DNA of 64,000 bases, taken from contig NZ_JBHFNP010000361.1 in assembly GCF_041929235.1 (NCBI RefSeq), positions 76,421 to 140,420 on the forward strand. The letters run 5' to 3'. Below, in pieces: positions 17,876 through 27,146 of this stretch. The notes beneath the pieces are model-generated. The model saw only the letters and a list, made by a program, of their open reading frames with translations, made no database searches and had not been told where the DNA came from. This stretch comes from Microseira sp041929235 (GTDB lineage: Bacteria; Cyanobacteriota; Cyanobacteriia; Cyanobacteriales; Aerosakkonemataceae). The first letter of the stretch is position 1. Every line of letters begins with the position of its first letter. The translations under genes and the position numbers were made by a program.

Positions 17876-18127
17876 CTACGCGCTGGTATCGTTACAGATT
17901 AGATAGATTACGCTCTCGCTATACAGAGGTTCAATTGAGCATTTGTAAATACGCCAGCAGGTAGCGCTATAGTTAAAAGTCTGGATAAATGGGTGTCGCC
18001 CAAAGTACCACAGTCCGATGAACAGAATTCTGAACCCGCCTTCGAGGAGGCTACCCAAACAACGATGCAAATTCCCATAGAGTTAGTTCCTGTGGTGCAA
18101 GAACTGATAGCCAAGCATCAAACCTAA
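17876..18127 (+). pseudogene. Decayed coding remnant
   Basis: Two protein-like fragments lie in different frames. The first is RWYRYRLDRLRSRYTEVQLS. The second is an open 60-codon stretch at 17945-18127, VNTPAGSAIVKSLDKW then MQIPIELVPVVQELIAKHQT. The second has no start codon at its beginning but ends in a proper TAA. The composition is protein-like, suggesting an old gene broken by a frameshift. The family was not recognised. Confidence 0.45.
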
Positions 18128-18212
18128 ACCGGGTTTCTGAAAAAAAATTCGCTCCGCCTGCGGCGGAAAGGGAAAAGAAGGGTAAAGGGCAAAAGGGCAA
18201 AAGGATAAAGGG

Positions 18213-19307
18213 CTAAAGAGTCCACGCAACGGAACAGGCAACCCGAAACCCGATGTCGAAGCCGTGCTTAAAGTCCGCATCGCTCCCCTTGTCACGATAC
18301 GCCGAACGGCAGCGCCTCGGATAGTTGAGCCACGAACCACCGCGCAGCTGCTTACGATTATTTTCACCAGACCCCCAAATACTTCCATCATTCGGTGCGC
18401 CGTTATAATTGTTATGCCAAGAGTCGGCACACCATTCCCAGATGTTTCCGTGCATGTCGTAGAGTCCAAAAGCGTTGGGTAGAAAACTCCCTACAGGTGT
18501 TGTTTGATTACGACTGTAGTAATTAACCAAATCTTTTGTAATTGTTTCACCAAGGTGGAAAGGTGTAGTCGTTCCCGCACGACAACCGTATTCCCATTCG
18601 GCTTCGCTTGGCAATCTATAAGTTTTCCCAGTTTTTTTAGACAGTCGCGCACAAAATTCTTCCGCTTCGTACCAGGATATTTGTTCTACGGGTCGATTTT
18701 CCCCTTTGAAGTAGGATGAATCGGGGTTCAGGGATCTTTTAATTTGAGGTAATGCTGCAACTGCTTGCCACTGTACCTGAGTCACGGCATATTTGCCCAT
18801 AAAGAAGGGTTTGACAGTGACTTGATGTTGAGGACTTTCGTTTTTCTTCCGACACTTCTCAGTTTCCGGTGAACCCATGAGGAAAGTTCCACCTGGAATT
18901 GCAACCATTTCCAGTTGAACTCCATTACCCAAGTCTTCTGTAAAGTATCGGGCATAGTGACGGCGACGGCTGTTTATTTGCCCAAAAGCATCAACTGTCA
19001 CCACTTCAAATTCAAAGAAATTGTCTAACTGCTGTTTTACTCTTGGCTCCTGTCTATCTTTGACCAAGGAATAGGCAGTTAATTGCACCTCGATTGATTC
19101 ATCTTGCAACGCTTGCAGTACTAAGTCTAATCCTTCCTCTCCATACTTGATGGCGTCATAAAGTGCATTTATGCGTACTTCTACAATTGAACTGGCGAGG
19201 CGTTTTTTTATTCCCTCAATTCCGCCTAAGACAGCAGCATTGATGGGCGGATTTTGTCCTCCCAAGACGGCATCGTATTCTCTGGGTTGATTGGGATTTT
19301 CGGACAT
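18213..19307 (-). CDS. SUMF1/FGE-like protein with N-terminal VLGG-HEAT module
   Basis: A 364-residue protein in two parts. Residues 1-100 carry a doubled AVLGG motif (YDAVLGGQ and AAVLGGIEGIKKRLAS) followed by HEAT/ARM-like helices (YDAIKYGEEGLDLVLQALQD). Residues about 130-364 form a formylglycine-generating-enzyme-like sulfatase-modifying domain. It contains MVAIPGGTFLMGSPETE, KYAVTQVQWQAVA, YRLPSEAEWEYGCRAGT, NAFGLYDMHGNIWEWCADSW, LRGGSWLNYPRRCRSAYR and FDIGFRVAC. Many such bacterial domains are not true FGEs, so the substrate is unknown. AAAGGA lies upstream of the ATG. A broken paralogue lies 1 kb downstream. Confidence 0.88.
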   Translation of the reverse strand: MSENPNQPREYDAVLGGQNPPINAAVLGGIEGIKKRLASSIVEVRINALYDAIKYGEEGLDLVLQALQDESIEVQLTAYSLVKDRQEPRVKQQLDNFFEFEVVTVDAFGQINSRRRHYARYFTEDLGNGVQLEMVAIPGGTFLMGSPETEKCRKKNESPQHQVTVKPFFMGKYAVTQVQWQAVAALPQIKRSLNPDSSYFKGENRPVEQISWYEAEEFCARLSKKTGKTYRLPSEAEWEYGCRAGTTTPFHLGETITKDLVNYYSRNQTTPVGSFLPNAFGLYDMHGNIWEWCADSWHNNYNGAPNDGSIWGSGENNRKQLRGGSWLNYPRRCRSAYRDKGSDADFKHGFDIGFRVACSVAWTL

Positions 19308-19447
19308 GAGACTTTTTCCTTTATATTAATAGACTGACGCAGCAACACTAAATATGGAGCGATGGTGCCGTACTCTGCTGGCTAACGCACCCTACAGATA
19401 GAGGCTGACGCACCTGGGGCAGAAACCAGATTTCTCATTTATCCTAC

Positions 19448-20014
19448 TTAAGCTGCCAAAACTTGCTCAACCGTTAACGTCAATTCAGGGAAAGTCTGCG
19501 ATATAATTACTTGATTGCCCGTAAATTCTGTAACTTCATAAAAGCCTTCAACCAGTAGCAATACAGAAACTTTAGACTGAATCGGATCGACGATCCAATA
19601 TTCAGGAATTTCTCGCACGGCATATTCAGAACGTTTGTAGCGATAATCATCTTGGGAGTTTCCCGGACTGACAATTTCCACTGCCAGGATAGGGGGAACT
19701 TCTAAAACAGCCGACGACATCGTTCTAATTGATTCCCTTTGAACTTCCGAGAGAATTACTAAGTCGGGAATTCTAGATTTTGTTTCCCCCGTGCGAACGC
19801 CAACATTCCCAGGCATGGCTAGCCAATTTAAACCTAGCCTTTGGATTTCTGCATTAAATTGATTGAGTAAAAACACCAGAATCAGTGCATGTATTCCGCT
19901 GGCAGGTGGCATGGGAATTAGCTCTCCATTAAACAGTTCGTACTTCAAATCGGTGCCATCATGGTAATTCAGATATTCTGCAAATGTGTAAATTTTTTTC
20001 TGAGTCTGAATCAT
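19448..20014 (-). CDS. Uma2 family (DUF820) endonuclease-like protein
   Basis: A 188-residue short-form Uma2/DUF820 protein. The family pattern starts KIYTFAEYLNYHDGTDLKYE and continues LFNGELIPMPPASGIHA. The predicted catalytic strands are IPDLVILSE and PPILAVEIVSPGNSQDDYRY, then KRSEYAVREIPEYWIVDP with the conserved Lys. The ATG at 20014 is preferred because AGAGGAA lies at normal distance from it; another ATG three codons upstream abuts the same sequence. It sits between the intact and broken SUMF1 genes. Its role is unknown. Confidence 0.87.
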   Translation of the reverse strand: MIQTQKKIYTFAEYLNYHDGTDLKYELFNGELIPMPPASGIHALILVFLLNQFNAEIQRLGLNWLAMPGNVGVRTGETKSRIPDLVILSEVQRESIRTMSSAVLEVPPILAVEIVSPGNSQDDYRYKRSEYAVREIPEYWIVDPIQSKVSVLLLVEGFYEVTEFTGNQVIISQTFPELTLTVEQVLAA

Positions 20015-20049
20015 ACTTACCATTTCCTCTAGCTAGTTGAGCGCAGGGT

Positions 20050-20240
20050 AGGACTTATACAAAATCCGCTTCCATGACCCCCCTTTTAATTGAACCGCCA
20101 AGAAGCCAAGAACGCCAAGAAGAAGATTATAGGGGTTGTCGAAACGGATTTAGGATTACGCATCGACGATAACATATAGGGGGCTGGTGCGTTACGCTAG
20201 CGCTAACGCACCCTACAGATAGAAGCTTTGTGTAAGTCCT
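20050..20240. mobile_element. MITE-like element with terminal inverted repeats
   Basis: A 191-bp noncoding unit bounded by AGGACTTATACAAA at the left and TTTGTGTAAGTCCT at the right, a 14-bp inverted repeat with one mismatch. Inside is a GGTGCGTTACGC ... GCTAACGCACC hairpin of another dispersed family. No transposase is encoded. Similar AGGACTTACGCAA ends bound a second unit at 37229-37330. Confidence 0.65.
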
Positions 20241-20293
20241 ATAGACATCATGCTCGATCGCAACGCAAAAAGAAAGGAAAAGAGTTAATTAAT

Positions 20294-21453
20294 CTAAGCA
20301 GAGGAACAAGCAACCCGAAAACCCATGCAGGGGTATCTAGAATTTGGTTCAGCTTTGAAACGAAACGCTGAACGGCTGCACCTGGGATAGTAGCACCAGG
20401 CACCACCGCGTAGCTGTCGATATTGATTATTTCCTCCATAATTCCAAACGCAGCCATCTTTCGGTGCATCATGATAATAATTGTGCCAAGGATCGGCACA
20501 CCATTCCCAAACATTCCCGTGCATATCGTATAGTCCGAAAGCATTGGGAGGAAATTTGTCTACAGGTGTCGTTTCTTTACGATCGATTCCCTTTGGTTCC
20601 TCGCGATATATCTGCACTCCAATGTAATTACCCAAATCGCTTGTAATGGTTTCACCAAAGTGGAAAGGTGTAGTCGTTCCTCCACGACAAGCGTATTCCC
20701 ATTCTGCTTCCGAAGGCAGGCGATAAATCTTCCCCGTTTTTTCCCAAAGTCGCTTACAGAATTCTTGTGCTGAGTCCCAAGATACATTTTATACAGGTAA
20801 ATTTTCGCCTCTGAAACAGGATGGATTGGGATTGAGGTTGATATTAATTTTAGGCAGTGCGGCAACAGCTTGCCACTGTGCCTGAGTCACGGGATATTTG
20901 CCGATAAAAAAAGGTTGGACGGTTACTTGATGTTGGGGAATTTCCCAATCTTGCCTCTGTGTTTCAGTTGCGAGGGAACCCATTAAAAAAGTTCCACCAG
21001 GAATTGCAACCATGTCTAGTTTAACTTTATTGCCCAAGTCTTCTGTAAAAAATCGGGCTGGCGGTGGCGACTATTTATCTGTCCTTTTATATCAACTGTG
21101 ACTACTTCAAATTCAAAAAAAGGGAGAAATTTATCTAGCTGCTGTTTTACTTTTAGTTCCTGTCTATTTTTAAGTAAGGAATAGGCAGCAATTTTTATCG
21201 GAATCGATTCATCTTGCCAGGCTTGCACAACTAAGTCTAAGCCTTTTTCTCCATACTTGAGAGCATCTGTGAGTGCAGCGATGCGTAATTCTAATATTGG
21301 GCTGGCGAGGCGCTTTTTGATTCCTTGAATTCCGCCTAATACGGCTGCGTAGGTGGGTGGGTTTTGTCCTCCTAAGACGGCATCGTATTCTCTGGGTTGG
21401 TTGGGGTTTTCTGGCATTGTGTTTTTTCTCTTAGGGGCGATCGCATCGCCCAA
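20294..21453 (-). pseudogene. Broken SUMF1/FGE-like paralogue
   Basis: This is a second copy of the intact gene at 18213-19307 with the same N-terminal YDAVLGGQ/AAVLGGIQGIKKRLAS module. Reading is interrupted twice. A frameshift near 21058-21064 separates the HEAT-like part from TEDLGNKVKLDMVAIPGGTF. An in-frame TAA at 20789-20791 falls after CFRGENLPV. The downstream part is still in frame and protein-like (YRLPSEAEWEYACRGGTTTP, GLYDMHGNVWEWCADPW, GFRVACSSA). Good conservation of the remaining sequence points to a recent loss. Confidence 0.85.
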
Positions 21454-21517
21454 TTTGTATTCTATGATACTTGTTTTGGAGTGCGATCGCTGACCTAACT
21501 AGCGCAGATACGATCTG

Positions 21518-21943
21518 CTAATTCCTATGTTCTCGCCATGTTTTCGGAGGTAAAGCGTGATGTTGGCGAAAATGCTTGATAAAATGCCCCGCATCCTCGT
21601 AACCGACCGATCTAGCGATTTGATGAACGGGCAGATCGGTGTTTAATAACAAGTAGCGTGCTTGAAACATTCTGCGATCGATTAACCATTGATAAAGGGT
21701 TTTTCCTGTCAAACGACGCACCAGATTGGTGAGATAGGAAGGGGAATAGCCGAAAACCTGGGATATATCCTTTAAACCAATGTTTTGGCAGTAATTAGCG
21801 TCGATATAGCTAAAAATTTCACTTAATTGCGGGGGATCTGGGAAAGGGAAAGGGCTAGAGATTGTTTGTCTCGAAAGACACAAGCACCCTTCGGTGCGAT
21901 CGAATGAGGACATTGCTGCATCAAGATTATCTATGCTCATCAT
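21518..21943 (-). CDS. AraC family transcriptional regulator, DNA-binding domain only
   Basis: A 141-residue protein that is essentially a two-HTH AraC/XylS DNA-binding domain (about 42-141). The first HTH is IGLKDISQVFGYSPSYLTNL, then VRRLTGKTLYQWLIDRRMFQ. The second is LPVHQIARSVGYEDAGHFIK, then HFRQHHALPPKTW. The first about 40 residues are a short linker, so there is no AraC-type sensor domain. It is divergent from the PEP-CTERM gene and the long operon starting at 22948, and so is a candidate regulator of either. That is inference from position only. Confidence 0.85.
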   Translation of the reverse strand: MMSIDNLDAAMSSFDRTEGCLCLSRQTISSPFPFPDPPQLSEIFSYIDANYCQNIGLKDISQVFGYSPSYLTNLVRRLTGKTLYQWLIDRRMFQARYLLLNTDLPVHQIARSVGYEDAGHFIKHFRQHHALPPKTWREHRN

Positions 21944-22241
21944 TGCGATCTTTTTCTCGGTAACAAGTTGCCATAACTACTACTACGCTGAAAAAGTTGT
22001 TTTGGATTTGTCGATAGAGAAAGTTGGGCCAAAAACCCGGTTTCTGCCTCAATCTCGCGACTCTAAACCCACGATTTTTCAGAGAAACAGGGTTTTTTTG
22101 CTTAATTCCTGTTTACTAAATCAATATTTTTTCCATTGTCATTCCGCAGGTGCAGCTTCTAAGCTGAATTTTAGTTGGGGGATTTCAACTGTTCCCCCCT
22201 CCCTATGTCAGGGAAAATTTTATCATTAGGAGATAAGTTGT

Positions 22242-22886
22242 ATGAAATTTACGACATCTTTAGGCTTGGGCAGTTTAGCCGCTACCAGCGCTTTACTTTT
22301 AGTCGGAATGCCTGCTTACAGTGCTTCTTTAAGCCTAGTTCCCAGAGGGACGCAGTTAGATAGCGATTCAATTTTCGATCGATCGACTAATATCGAAGAT
22401 CTGATCGATTTTACTTTTCGCCTCAATACTGATGGATTAACAGCCAATTTAACTAATTTAGTTTTTAGCGTTGCTCGCGATCCGGCTGAATTACCGTTAA
22501 TCGGTTTAGATAATAGCAGCAGTCAGGCAGTATTTCCCAATCTAAATATTTTCACCATCGATCTTTCCGATCCCAGATCTGAGGTGAGAGGCGCAACTTT
22601 AAGTGGTTCTGGTGTTGCGCCGAATACGACAATCGATTTATTCACGACTAGCTATCGAGTCGGATCGGCTTTAATCGATGATGGTTTGTCGGATCTGAGA
22701 ATTATCGAGATTCTAACCGCAACCGATGCCAATGGAAACGATGTACGTAGTGCGTTTCAAGTTGACAATTCAGGGGTTGATGTTCAGCAACCGATTCCCG
22801 AACCTTCTTTAGTCATGGGTTTAAGCGTTTTAGGCATCGGCTTGCTGGTGAATAAAGCAAAAAAGAAAAATTCTGAAACTGTCTAA
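22242..22886 (+). CDS. PEP-CTERM-type secreted protein
   Basis: A 214-residue secreted protein. The signal peptide is MKFTTSLGLGSLAATSALLL then VGMPAYSA. The body (about 30-185) resembles a cohesin-like/beta-sandwich extracellular domain without enzyme motifs. The C-terminus PIPEPSLVMGLSVLGIGLLV then NKAKKK is a PEP-CTERM sorting signal. AGGAGATAAGTTGT lies before the ATG. It precedes the VOC gene by 61 bp in the same direction and may or may not be co-transcribed with it. Confidence 0.82.
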   Translation: MKFTTSLGLGSLAATSALLLVGMPAYSASLSLVPRGTQLDSDSIFDRSTNIEDLIDFTFRLNTDGLTANLTNLVFSVARDPAELPLIGLDNSSSQAVFPNLNIFTIDLSDPRSEVRGATLSGSGVAPNTTIDLFTTSYRVGSALIDDGLSDLRIIEILTATDANGNDVRSAFQVDNSGVDVQQPIPEPSLVMGLSVLGIGLLVNKAKKKNSETV

Positions 22887-22947
22887 ATCCAAACGAGCAT
22901 AATCCTCGTATAAACGATCGAGACACCCAAAAAACTATTACTAGGCT

Positions 22948-23700
22948 ATGACTACTATGCCATCCTCACACATGCTTGAATCTCAGCCTGTATCGGCTTT
23001 AAGTCAACAAATTCAAGGATTGCATCACTTTGGTATCACCGTCGAAGATATGGGAAAAGCCTTAGAATTCTATACCGAGGTTCTGGGAGGTAAAATTATT
23101 ATTCCCGAAATCGGTTTAGCCGGGTATACAATGCACAATACCCTATTTCAAAAAGAAGAAATTGAGGCAATAGAAAAGGGGGTCGATCCGAAAAGTCTTG
23201 GCGTGCCTAATCTCAGAGATGGGACGGAAAAGTTAGACCTTTATTTTATTCAGTTCGATAATGTGGTTCTGGAAATTCTTCAGTATCGAGATGCTAATGC
23301 TGCACCGAACGGAAGTAATGCTTTTCCGGCAAAACATGCCTATTCTAGTCCTGCTTTTGTCAATTCTATGCACATCTCTTTTTATCTCAAAGATGATGTA
23401 GATGTGGATAAATTTGTCAAGGATTTAGAAACAGAATGTCATAAACGGGGGATGGATCAAGTCAAGTGTAACCGGATTGTGACAGTGCGATCGCAAGCAG
23501 AAAGGCAACAGGTTGCATCTGAATATAACTCTTGCAAACTCTACGGTGCCGATTTCGGAGACTTTGAGGGTTGGACGCTGGTTTATTGCAAAGGCCCGAA
23601 TGGAGAACAGTTAGAGTTTAATCAAGTTTTAAGGAAAGCAAAAGTACTGTTTGAAAAGGCACGGCAAGATTACCAAAAATCAAGGGAAGATCGGCAATGA
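22948..23700 (+). CDS. VOC family protein (glyoxalase/dioxygenase fold)
   Basis: A 250-residue vicinal-oxygen-chelate protein. Paired beta-alpha-beta modules carry probable metal ligands: His in GLHHFGITVEDMGKALEFY (about 24-42), Glu in NVVLEILQYR (about 107-116), His in NSMHISFYLKDD (about 139-150) and Glu in GEQLEFNQVL (about 223-232). This is the standard four-ligand arrangement of glyoxalase I-type enzymes. The substrate is unknown. Its TGA overlaps the next ATG (ATGA), making it the first gene of the tightly packed cluster through 31641. Confidence 0.85.
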   Translation: MTTMPSSHMLESQPVSALSQQIQGLHHFGITVEDMGKALEFYTEVLGGKIIIPEIGLAGYTMHNTLFQKEEIEAIEKGVDPKSLGVPNLRDGTEKLDLYFIQFDNVVLEILQYRDANAAPNGSNAFPAKHAYSSPAFVNSMHISFYLKDDVDVDKFVKDLETECHKRGMDQVKCNRIVTVRSQAERQQVASEYNSCKLYGADFGDFEGWTLVYCKGPNGEQLEFNQVLRKAKVLFEKARQDYQKSREDRQ

Positions 23701-24263
23701 AAAAGCGAGTTAACTACTACCAAAACTTATCGGCAGATTACTCAAGACCAGGATTAATCTCTGAGGATATGCAGGGTCAATTAATTCAAATTGCTGAAGA
23801 ATTGAACGCCAAAAAGCAAGCTGAATTGCCCAGGATCAATTCTAGTTATACTGCCGAAAAAATCGAACAAGAAAATCAAGAATGGTGGCCTACTCATTGC
23901 GAGGCTTTGAGACAAGGAAGAGGAGATATTTTAAACGGAGAATATCGCGAGGATTTGGTGTATCTATGTCAAGATGGTCGCTATGTTGGCTTGAAAGAAC
24001 AACAAGAACGAGAAAAACATTGGTGGGCATTGATCGCACAACCAAACGTGACTATGTGTTGGCCCATTGTGATGTTTCATCACGAGGTCGTCTACTTTGA
24101 ATGGAAATGTGTAGATGACGAAACGAATGAGACATTAGCGAAAGGAAATGTCACCTTTTTAAGGCGGGGACATCAAGGTGGAGTGTATCTGAAAACGGAA
24201 CAATTAACGTTTTATCGAGATGTTTATGCCCCCGATGAGTTAGTCAATTTGATCGAGTTGTAA
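23697..24263 (+). CDS. NTF2/SnoaL-like protein
   Basis: A 188-residue protein. The C-terminal half (about 70-175) looks like a SnoaL/NTF2-type alpha+beta barrel: WPTHCEALRQGRGDILNGEY, then YLCQDGRYVGLKEQQEREKH, then MCWPIVMFHHEVVYFEWKC. It is joined to a 65-residue N-terminal helical region. Such folds act as small-molecule enzymes or carriers. The two His in MFHHEV are notable, but no catalytic assignment is possible. The start overlaps the VOC stop by 4 bp and the stop lies 7 bp before the DJ-1-like gene. Confidence 0.7.
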   Translation: MKKRVNYYQNLSADYSRPGLISEDMQGQLIQIAEELNAKKQAELPRINSSYTAEKIEQENQEWWPTHCEALRQGRGDILNGEYREDLVYLCQDGRYVGLKEQQEREKHWWALIAQPNVTMCWPIVMFHHEVVYFEWKCVDDETNETLAKGNVTFLRRGHQGGVYLKTEQLTFYRDVYAPDELVNLIEL

Positions 24264-24270
24264 GAAAATA

Positions 24271-24861
24271 ATGAACCAGGAAATCAAAGGTAAAATCGGG
24301 GTACTGATCGAGGAACATTTTGACGAAACTGAGTACCGACGGTTTAATGAATTCTTCCCTCAGTGGGGGTATGAAGTGGAATATATTTCCCATCTTTGGG
24401 GACAAGAAAAACTCACTTTCAAGGGAAACGATCGCGAAGCAGAAGTTACGGTAACAATTGACTTGCAAACGGTTAACCCCAGGGATTACAAAGGATTGAT
24501 TTTAATCGGGGGTTACGCGATGGATAGACTGCGGTATCAAGTAAATCCAGAAGCGGGGAAACCCAGTCAAGCACCAGCGGTTGAATTTCTGCGCCAAGCG
24601 GTACAGACAGAAGGATTGAAAATTGGCACTATCTGTCATAGTTTGTGGTTGTTTTGTGCCGATCGAACGCTTCTAAAAGGTAAAAAAGTCACCTGCGCTC
24701 ATAATATTATCGCCGATGTGGAGAATGCAGGAGCGATCGCAATTTATGAAAGCGGAGAAACAAGCGCAACTTATGTGGATGGAAATTTAATTTCTGCTAG
24801 ACATCCAGGTGTCGTCGAAGAATTTATGACTGTGTTTTTGTCTCAGCTAGAAAAATCATGA
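24271..24861 (+). CDS. DJ-1/PfpI family protein
   Basis: A 196-residue class I glutamine-amidotransferase-like protein of the DJ-1/PfpI superfamily. Visible are GKIGVLIEEHFDETEYRRF (the acidic Glu near residue 14 is typical), the central YKGLILIGGYAMDRLRYQ, and the nucleophile elbow LKIGTICHSLWLFCADRTLL with Cys near residue 128. The C-terminus ISARHPGVVEEFMTVFL follows. Relatives include deglycases, chaperones and proteases. Together with the VOC protein it may handle reactive carbonyls; this is inference. Its TGA overlaps the next ATG. Confidence 0.85.
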   Translation: MNQEIKGKIGVLIEEHFDETEYRRFNEFFPQWGYEVEYISHLWGQEKLTFKGNDREAEVTVTIDLQTVNPRDYKGLILIGGYAMDRLRYQVNPEAGKPSQAPAVEFLRQAVQTEGLKIGTICHSLWLFCADRTLLKGKKVTCAHNIIADVENAGAIAIYESGETSATYVDGNLISARHPGVVEEFMTVFLSQLEKS

Positions 24862-26666
24862 AAACACCGACTTCTGACCTAATTGCGGGGTATGTTACCT
24901 ATTTTAATCCCGATGGCGATCGCTTAGGCATCAAAACCAGCGCTGGAGAAGAATTTCACGCTGTCCTCAGTCCGATGGCTTATGCCAAAATGCTACAAAA
25001 TTTGGATGAAAGTTACATTGATGTTACGGGGAAAATGCGATCGCTTTTAGAATCGGGACGCTATCTTTATGCCTATGGGATTTTTTATCCTAATAGTCCC
25101 GATTTCGAGGTGAAATTCCTGGTTTTTGTCGGTTATCAAGTCGAGGGTTTTCTGTTTGAAAACCCTACCTGGTGGGTAAATCAAGTTCGTTCTTTGGCTA
25201 ACTTTTATCTGAATGCCCAGTTTGGTAAAGATGGCATCGATTATCGTGACTATCGGACTCATCTTAGTCTAGCGGGAATTCGTTCTACGACCAACTACAG
25301 TCAAGAAACTGATACTATTTCTCGCTTAGTTTATGGTTTTGCTACTGCTTATTTAATGACGGGGGAAGAACCGTTTTTAGAGGCAGCGGAGAAGGGGACA
25401 GAATATCTGCGAGAACACATGAGATTTTTGGACATTGATAACGAGATTGTCTATTGGTATCACGGCATCAATGTCAAGAATAAACTCGAACAAAAAATCT
25501 TTGCTTCCGAGTTTAGCGATGATTACTATGCTATCCCTGCCTACGAACAAATATATGCCCTAGCAGGTCCGGTTCAAACCTATCGGATCGCTGGCGATTC
25601 TCGCATTCTCAACGATGCCAGATTGACGGTTAGACTATTCGATCGGTTTTTCCGCGATCGCAGCGAGTATGGGGGCTATTTTTCTCATCTAGATCCCGTC
25701 ACTTTAGATCCTCATAGCGAAGCATTAGGAGACAATAAAGGCAAAAAAAACTGGAATTCTATCGGAGATCATGCCCCTGCTTATCTAATCAACCTTTGGT
25801 TAGCAACGGGAGAGCAAAAGTATTTTCAAATGCTAGAAAATACTTGCGATACGATTGTGAAACGCTTTCCCGATTACGGATATAGCCCCTTCGTGCAAGA
25901 ACGATTTTATGCTGATTGGTCACCGGATCGATCCTGGGGATGGCAGCAAGATCGTGCCGTGGTGGGACATAACTTGAAAATCGCTTGGAATCTGATGCGG
26001 ATGTACAATATTAAACCGAAATCTGAATATTTGGAATTAGCCTGCAAAATCGCCGATCTGATGCCGGAAGTGGGAAGCGATCGCACGAGGGGAGGATGGT
26101 ATGATGTCGTAGAACGTCGCTTAAAAAACAACGAATCATATTATCGTTTTGTTTGGCACGATCGCAAAGCTTGGTGGCAACAGGAACAAGCAATATTAGC
26201 CTATTACATCCTCGCAGCTTGTCTGAAAAACCCTCGATATCACCAACTAGCGCAAGAAGCTGCATCATTTTACAACGCATGGTTTCTCGACACTGAAGAT
26301 GGGGGCGTTTATTTCAATGTCCTTGCGAACGGAATGCCTTATTTAGCAGGAGGAAACGAACGCAATAAAAGTTCCCATTCCATGAGTGGCTATCACTCTA
26401 CAGAATTATGTTATCTGGCGGCAGTTTACACGAATTTACTGATTTATAAACAGCCGATGGACTTCTATTTTAAACCCCTAGCGGATGGATTTGACCAGCG
26501 AATTCTCCGAGTATCGCCCGATATTTTACCCCCAAACAGTATCAAGATAGGAGCGTGTGAGATTGACGGAGAAAAATACACCAATTTCGCTCCCCAAGGA
26601 TTAGAGATCGCTCTCCCCGACAGCAAAGACAGGGTAAAAGTTAAAGTTCAAATCGTGCCGAATTAA
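24858..26666 (+). CDS. AGE-family (N-acylglucosamine 2-epimerase-like) protein
   Basis: A 602-residue protein. Residues 1-about 140 form an extra N-terminal domain beginning LIAGYVTYFNPDGDRLGIKT. The remainder is an (alpha/alpha)6-barrel of the AGE epimerase/isomerase type. Hallmarks are aromatic/His-rich loops such as EIVYWYHGINVKNKL, NSIGDHAPAYLINLWLATGE, GHNLKIAWNLMRMY, WHDRKAWWQQEQAILAYYIL and SSHSMSGYHSTELCYLAAVY. These would shape a sugar-binding pocket. It is longer than the usual 400-residue epimerases and the substrate is unknown. It sits in the operon just before the first STAS gene (4 bp gap). Confidence 0.78.
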   Translation: MKTPTSDLIAGYVTYFNPDGDRLGIKTSAGEEFHAVLSPMAYAKMLQNLDESYIDVTGKMRSLLESGRYLYAYGIFYPNSPDFEVKFLVFVGYQVEGFLFENPTWWVNQVRSLANFYLNAQFGKDGIDYRDYRTHLSLAGIRSTTNYSQETDTISRLVYGFATAYLMTGEEPFLEAAEKGTEYLREHMRFLDIDNEIVYWYHGINVKNKLEQKIFASEFSDDYYAIPAYEQIYALAGPVQTYRIAGDSRILNDARLTVRLFDRFFRDRSEYGGYFSHLDPVTLDPHSEALGDNKGKKNWNSIGDHAPAYLINLWLATGEQKYFQMLENTCDTIVKRFPDYGYSPFVQERFYADWSPDRSWGWQQDRAVVGHNLKIAWNLMRMYNIKPKSEYLELACKIADLMPEVGSDRTRGGWYDVVERRLKNNESYYRFVWHDRKAWWQQEQAILAYYILAACLKNPRYHQLAQEAASFYNAWFLDTEDGGVYFNVLANGMPYLAGGNERNKSSHSMSGYHSTELCYLAAVYTNLLIYKQPMDFYFKPLADGFDQRILRVSPDILPPNSIKIGACEIDGEKYTNFAPQGLEIALPDSKDRVKVKVQIVPN

Positions 26667-26670
26667 ACCT

Positions 26671-27003
26671 ATGGAAATCACCATCAATCCCTTAGAAACT
26701 ATAACTGTTGTCTCCCTCTCAGGAGACATTACCACCAACACAGCGCCCACAATTCAAGCAAAAATTTTGCCCCTAGCAACTTCGGGTAATAAAATTCTCC
26801 TCGATATGTCACAAGTCAAGTATATGTCCAGTGCGGGTTTACGCTTTCTTCTTTCTCTCTACCGTCAAACTAGCGCTTTCGATGGAAAGTTAGTGTTAGT
26901 AGGACTATCCGAAGAAATCGCCGACACGATGGCAGTTACTGGTTTTCTCAATTTTTTTACCATCAGCGACACTCTAGATTCGGGTTTAGCCCTACTTCAT
27001 TAA
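26671..27003 (+). CDS. STAS-domain anti-anti-sigma factor (first)
   Basis: A 110-residue single STAS domain of the SpoIIAA/RsbV type. The phosphorylation-site segment is KILLDMSQVKYMSSAGLRFL, with candidate acceptor Ser53 or Ser54. It starts LSGDITTNTAP as usual. It would bind the anti-sigma-like kinase encoded at 29582 when unphosphorylated. There is a 4-bp gap to the AGE gene. It is paralogous to the STAS gene at 29251. Confidence 0.9.
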   Translation: MEITINPLETITVVSLSGDITTNTAPTIQAKILPLATSGNKILLDMSQVKYMSSAGLRFLLSLYRQTSAFDGKLVLVGLSEEIADTMAVTGFLNFFTISDTLDSGLALLH

Positions 27004-27126
27004 ATAAGTAGGGGCGGGTTTTACCAACCATTGATTGGAACCAAGAAATATTTCGTTAAACCCGCCCCTACTGCCAATAAATCCAATTACCAATTACCAA
27101 TTACCAATTACCAATTACCAATTAGC
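27003..27126. repeat. Inverted-repeat element plus heptamer tandem repeats
   Basis: The first half (27006-27072) begins GTAGGGGCGGGTTTTACC and ends GTTAAACCCGCCCCTAC, an inverted repeat of the same family as the array at 7270. The second half is tandem CCAATTA-type heptamers (about 27083-27126). Both lie inside the otherwise gap-free operon, between the first STAS gene and glgX. Confidence 0.85.
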
Positions 27127-27146
27127 AATAAACCCAATCTCCTACT

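Noticed and set aside
20248..20865. Other reading frames over the broken SUMF1 gene
   Set aside because: The alternative frames are shadows; the SUMF1-like frame is the one with family motifs.
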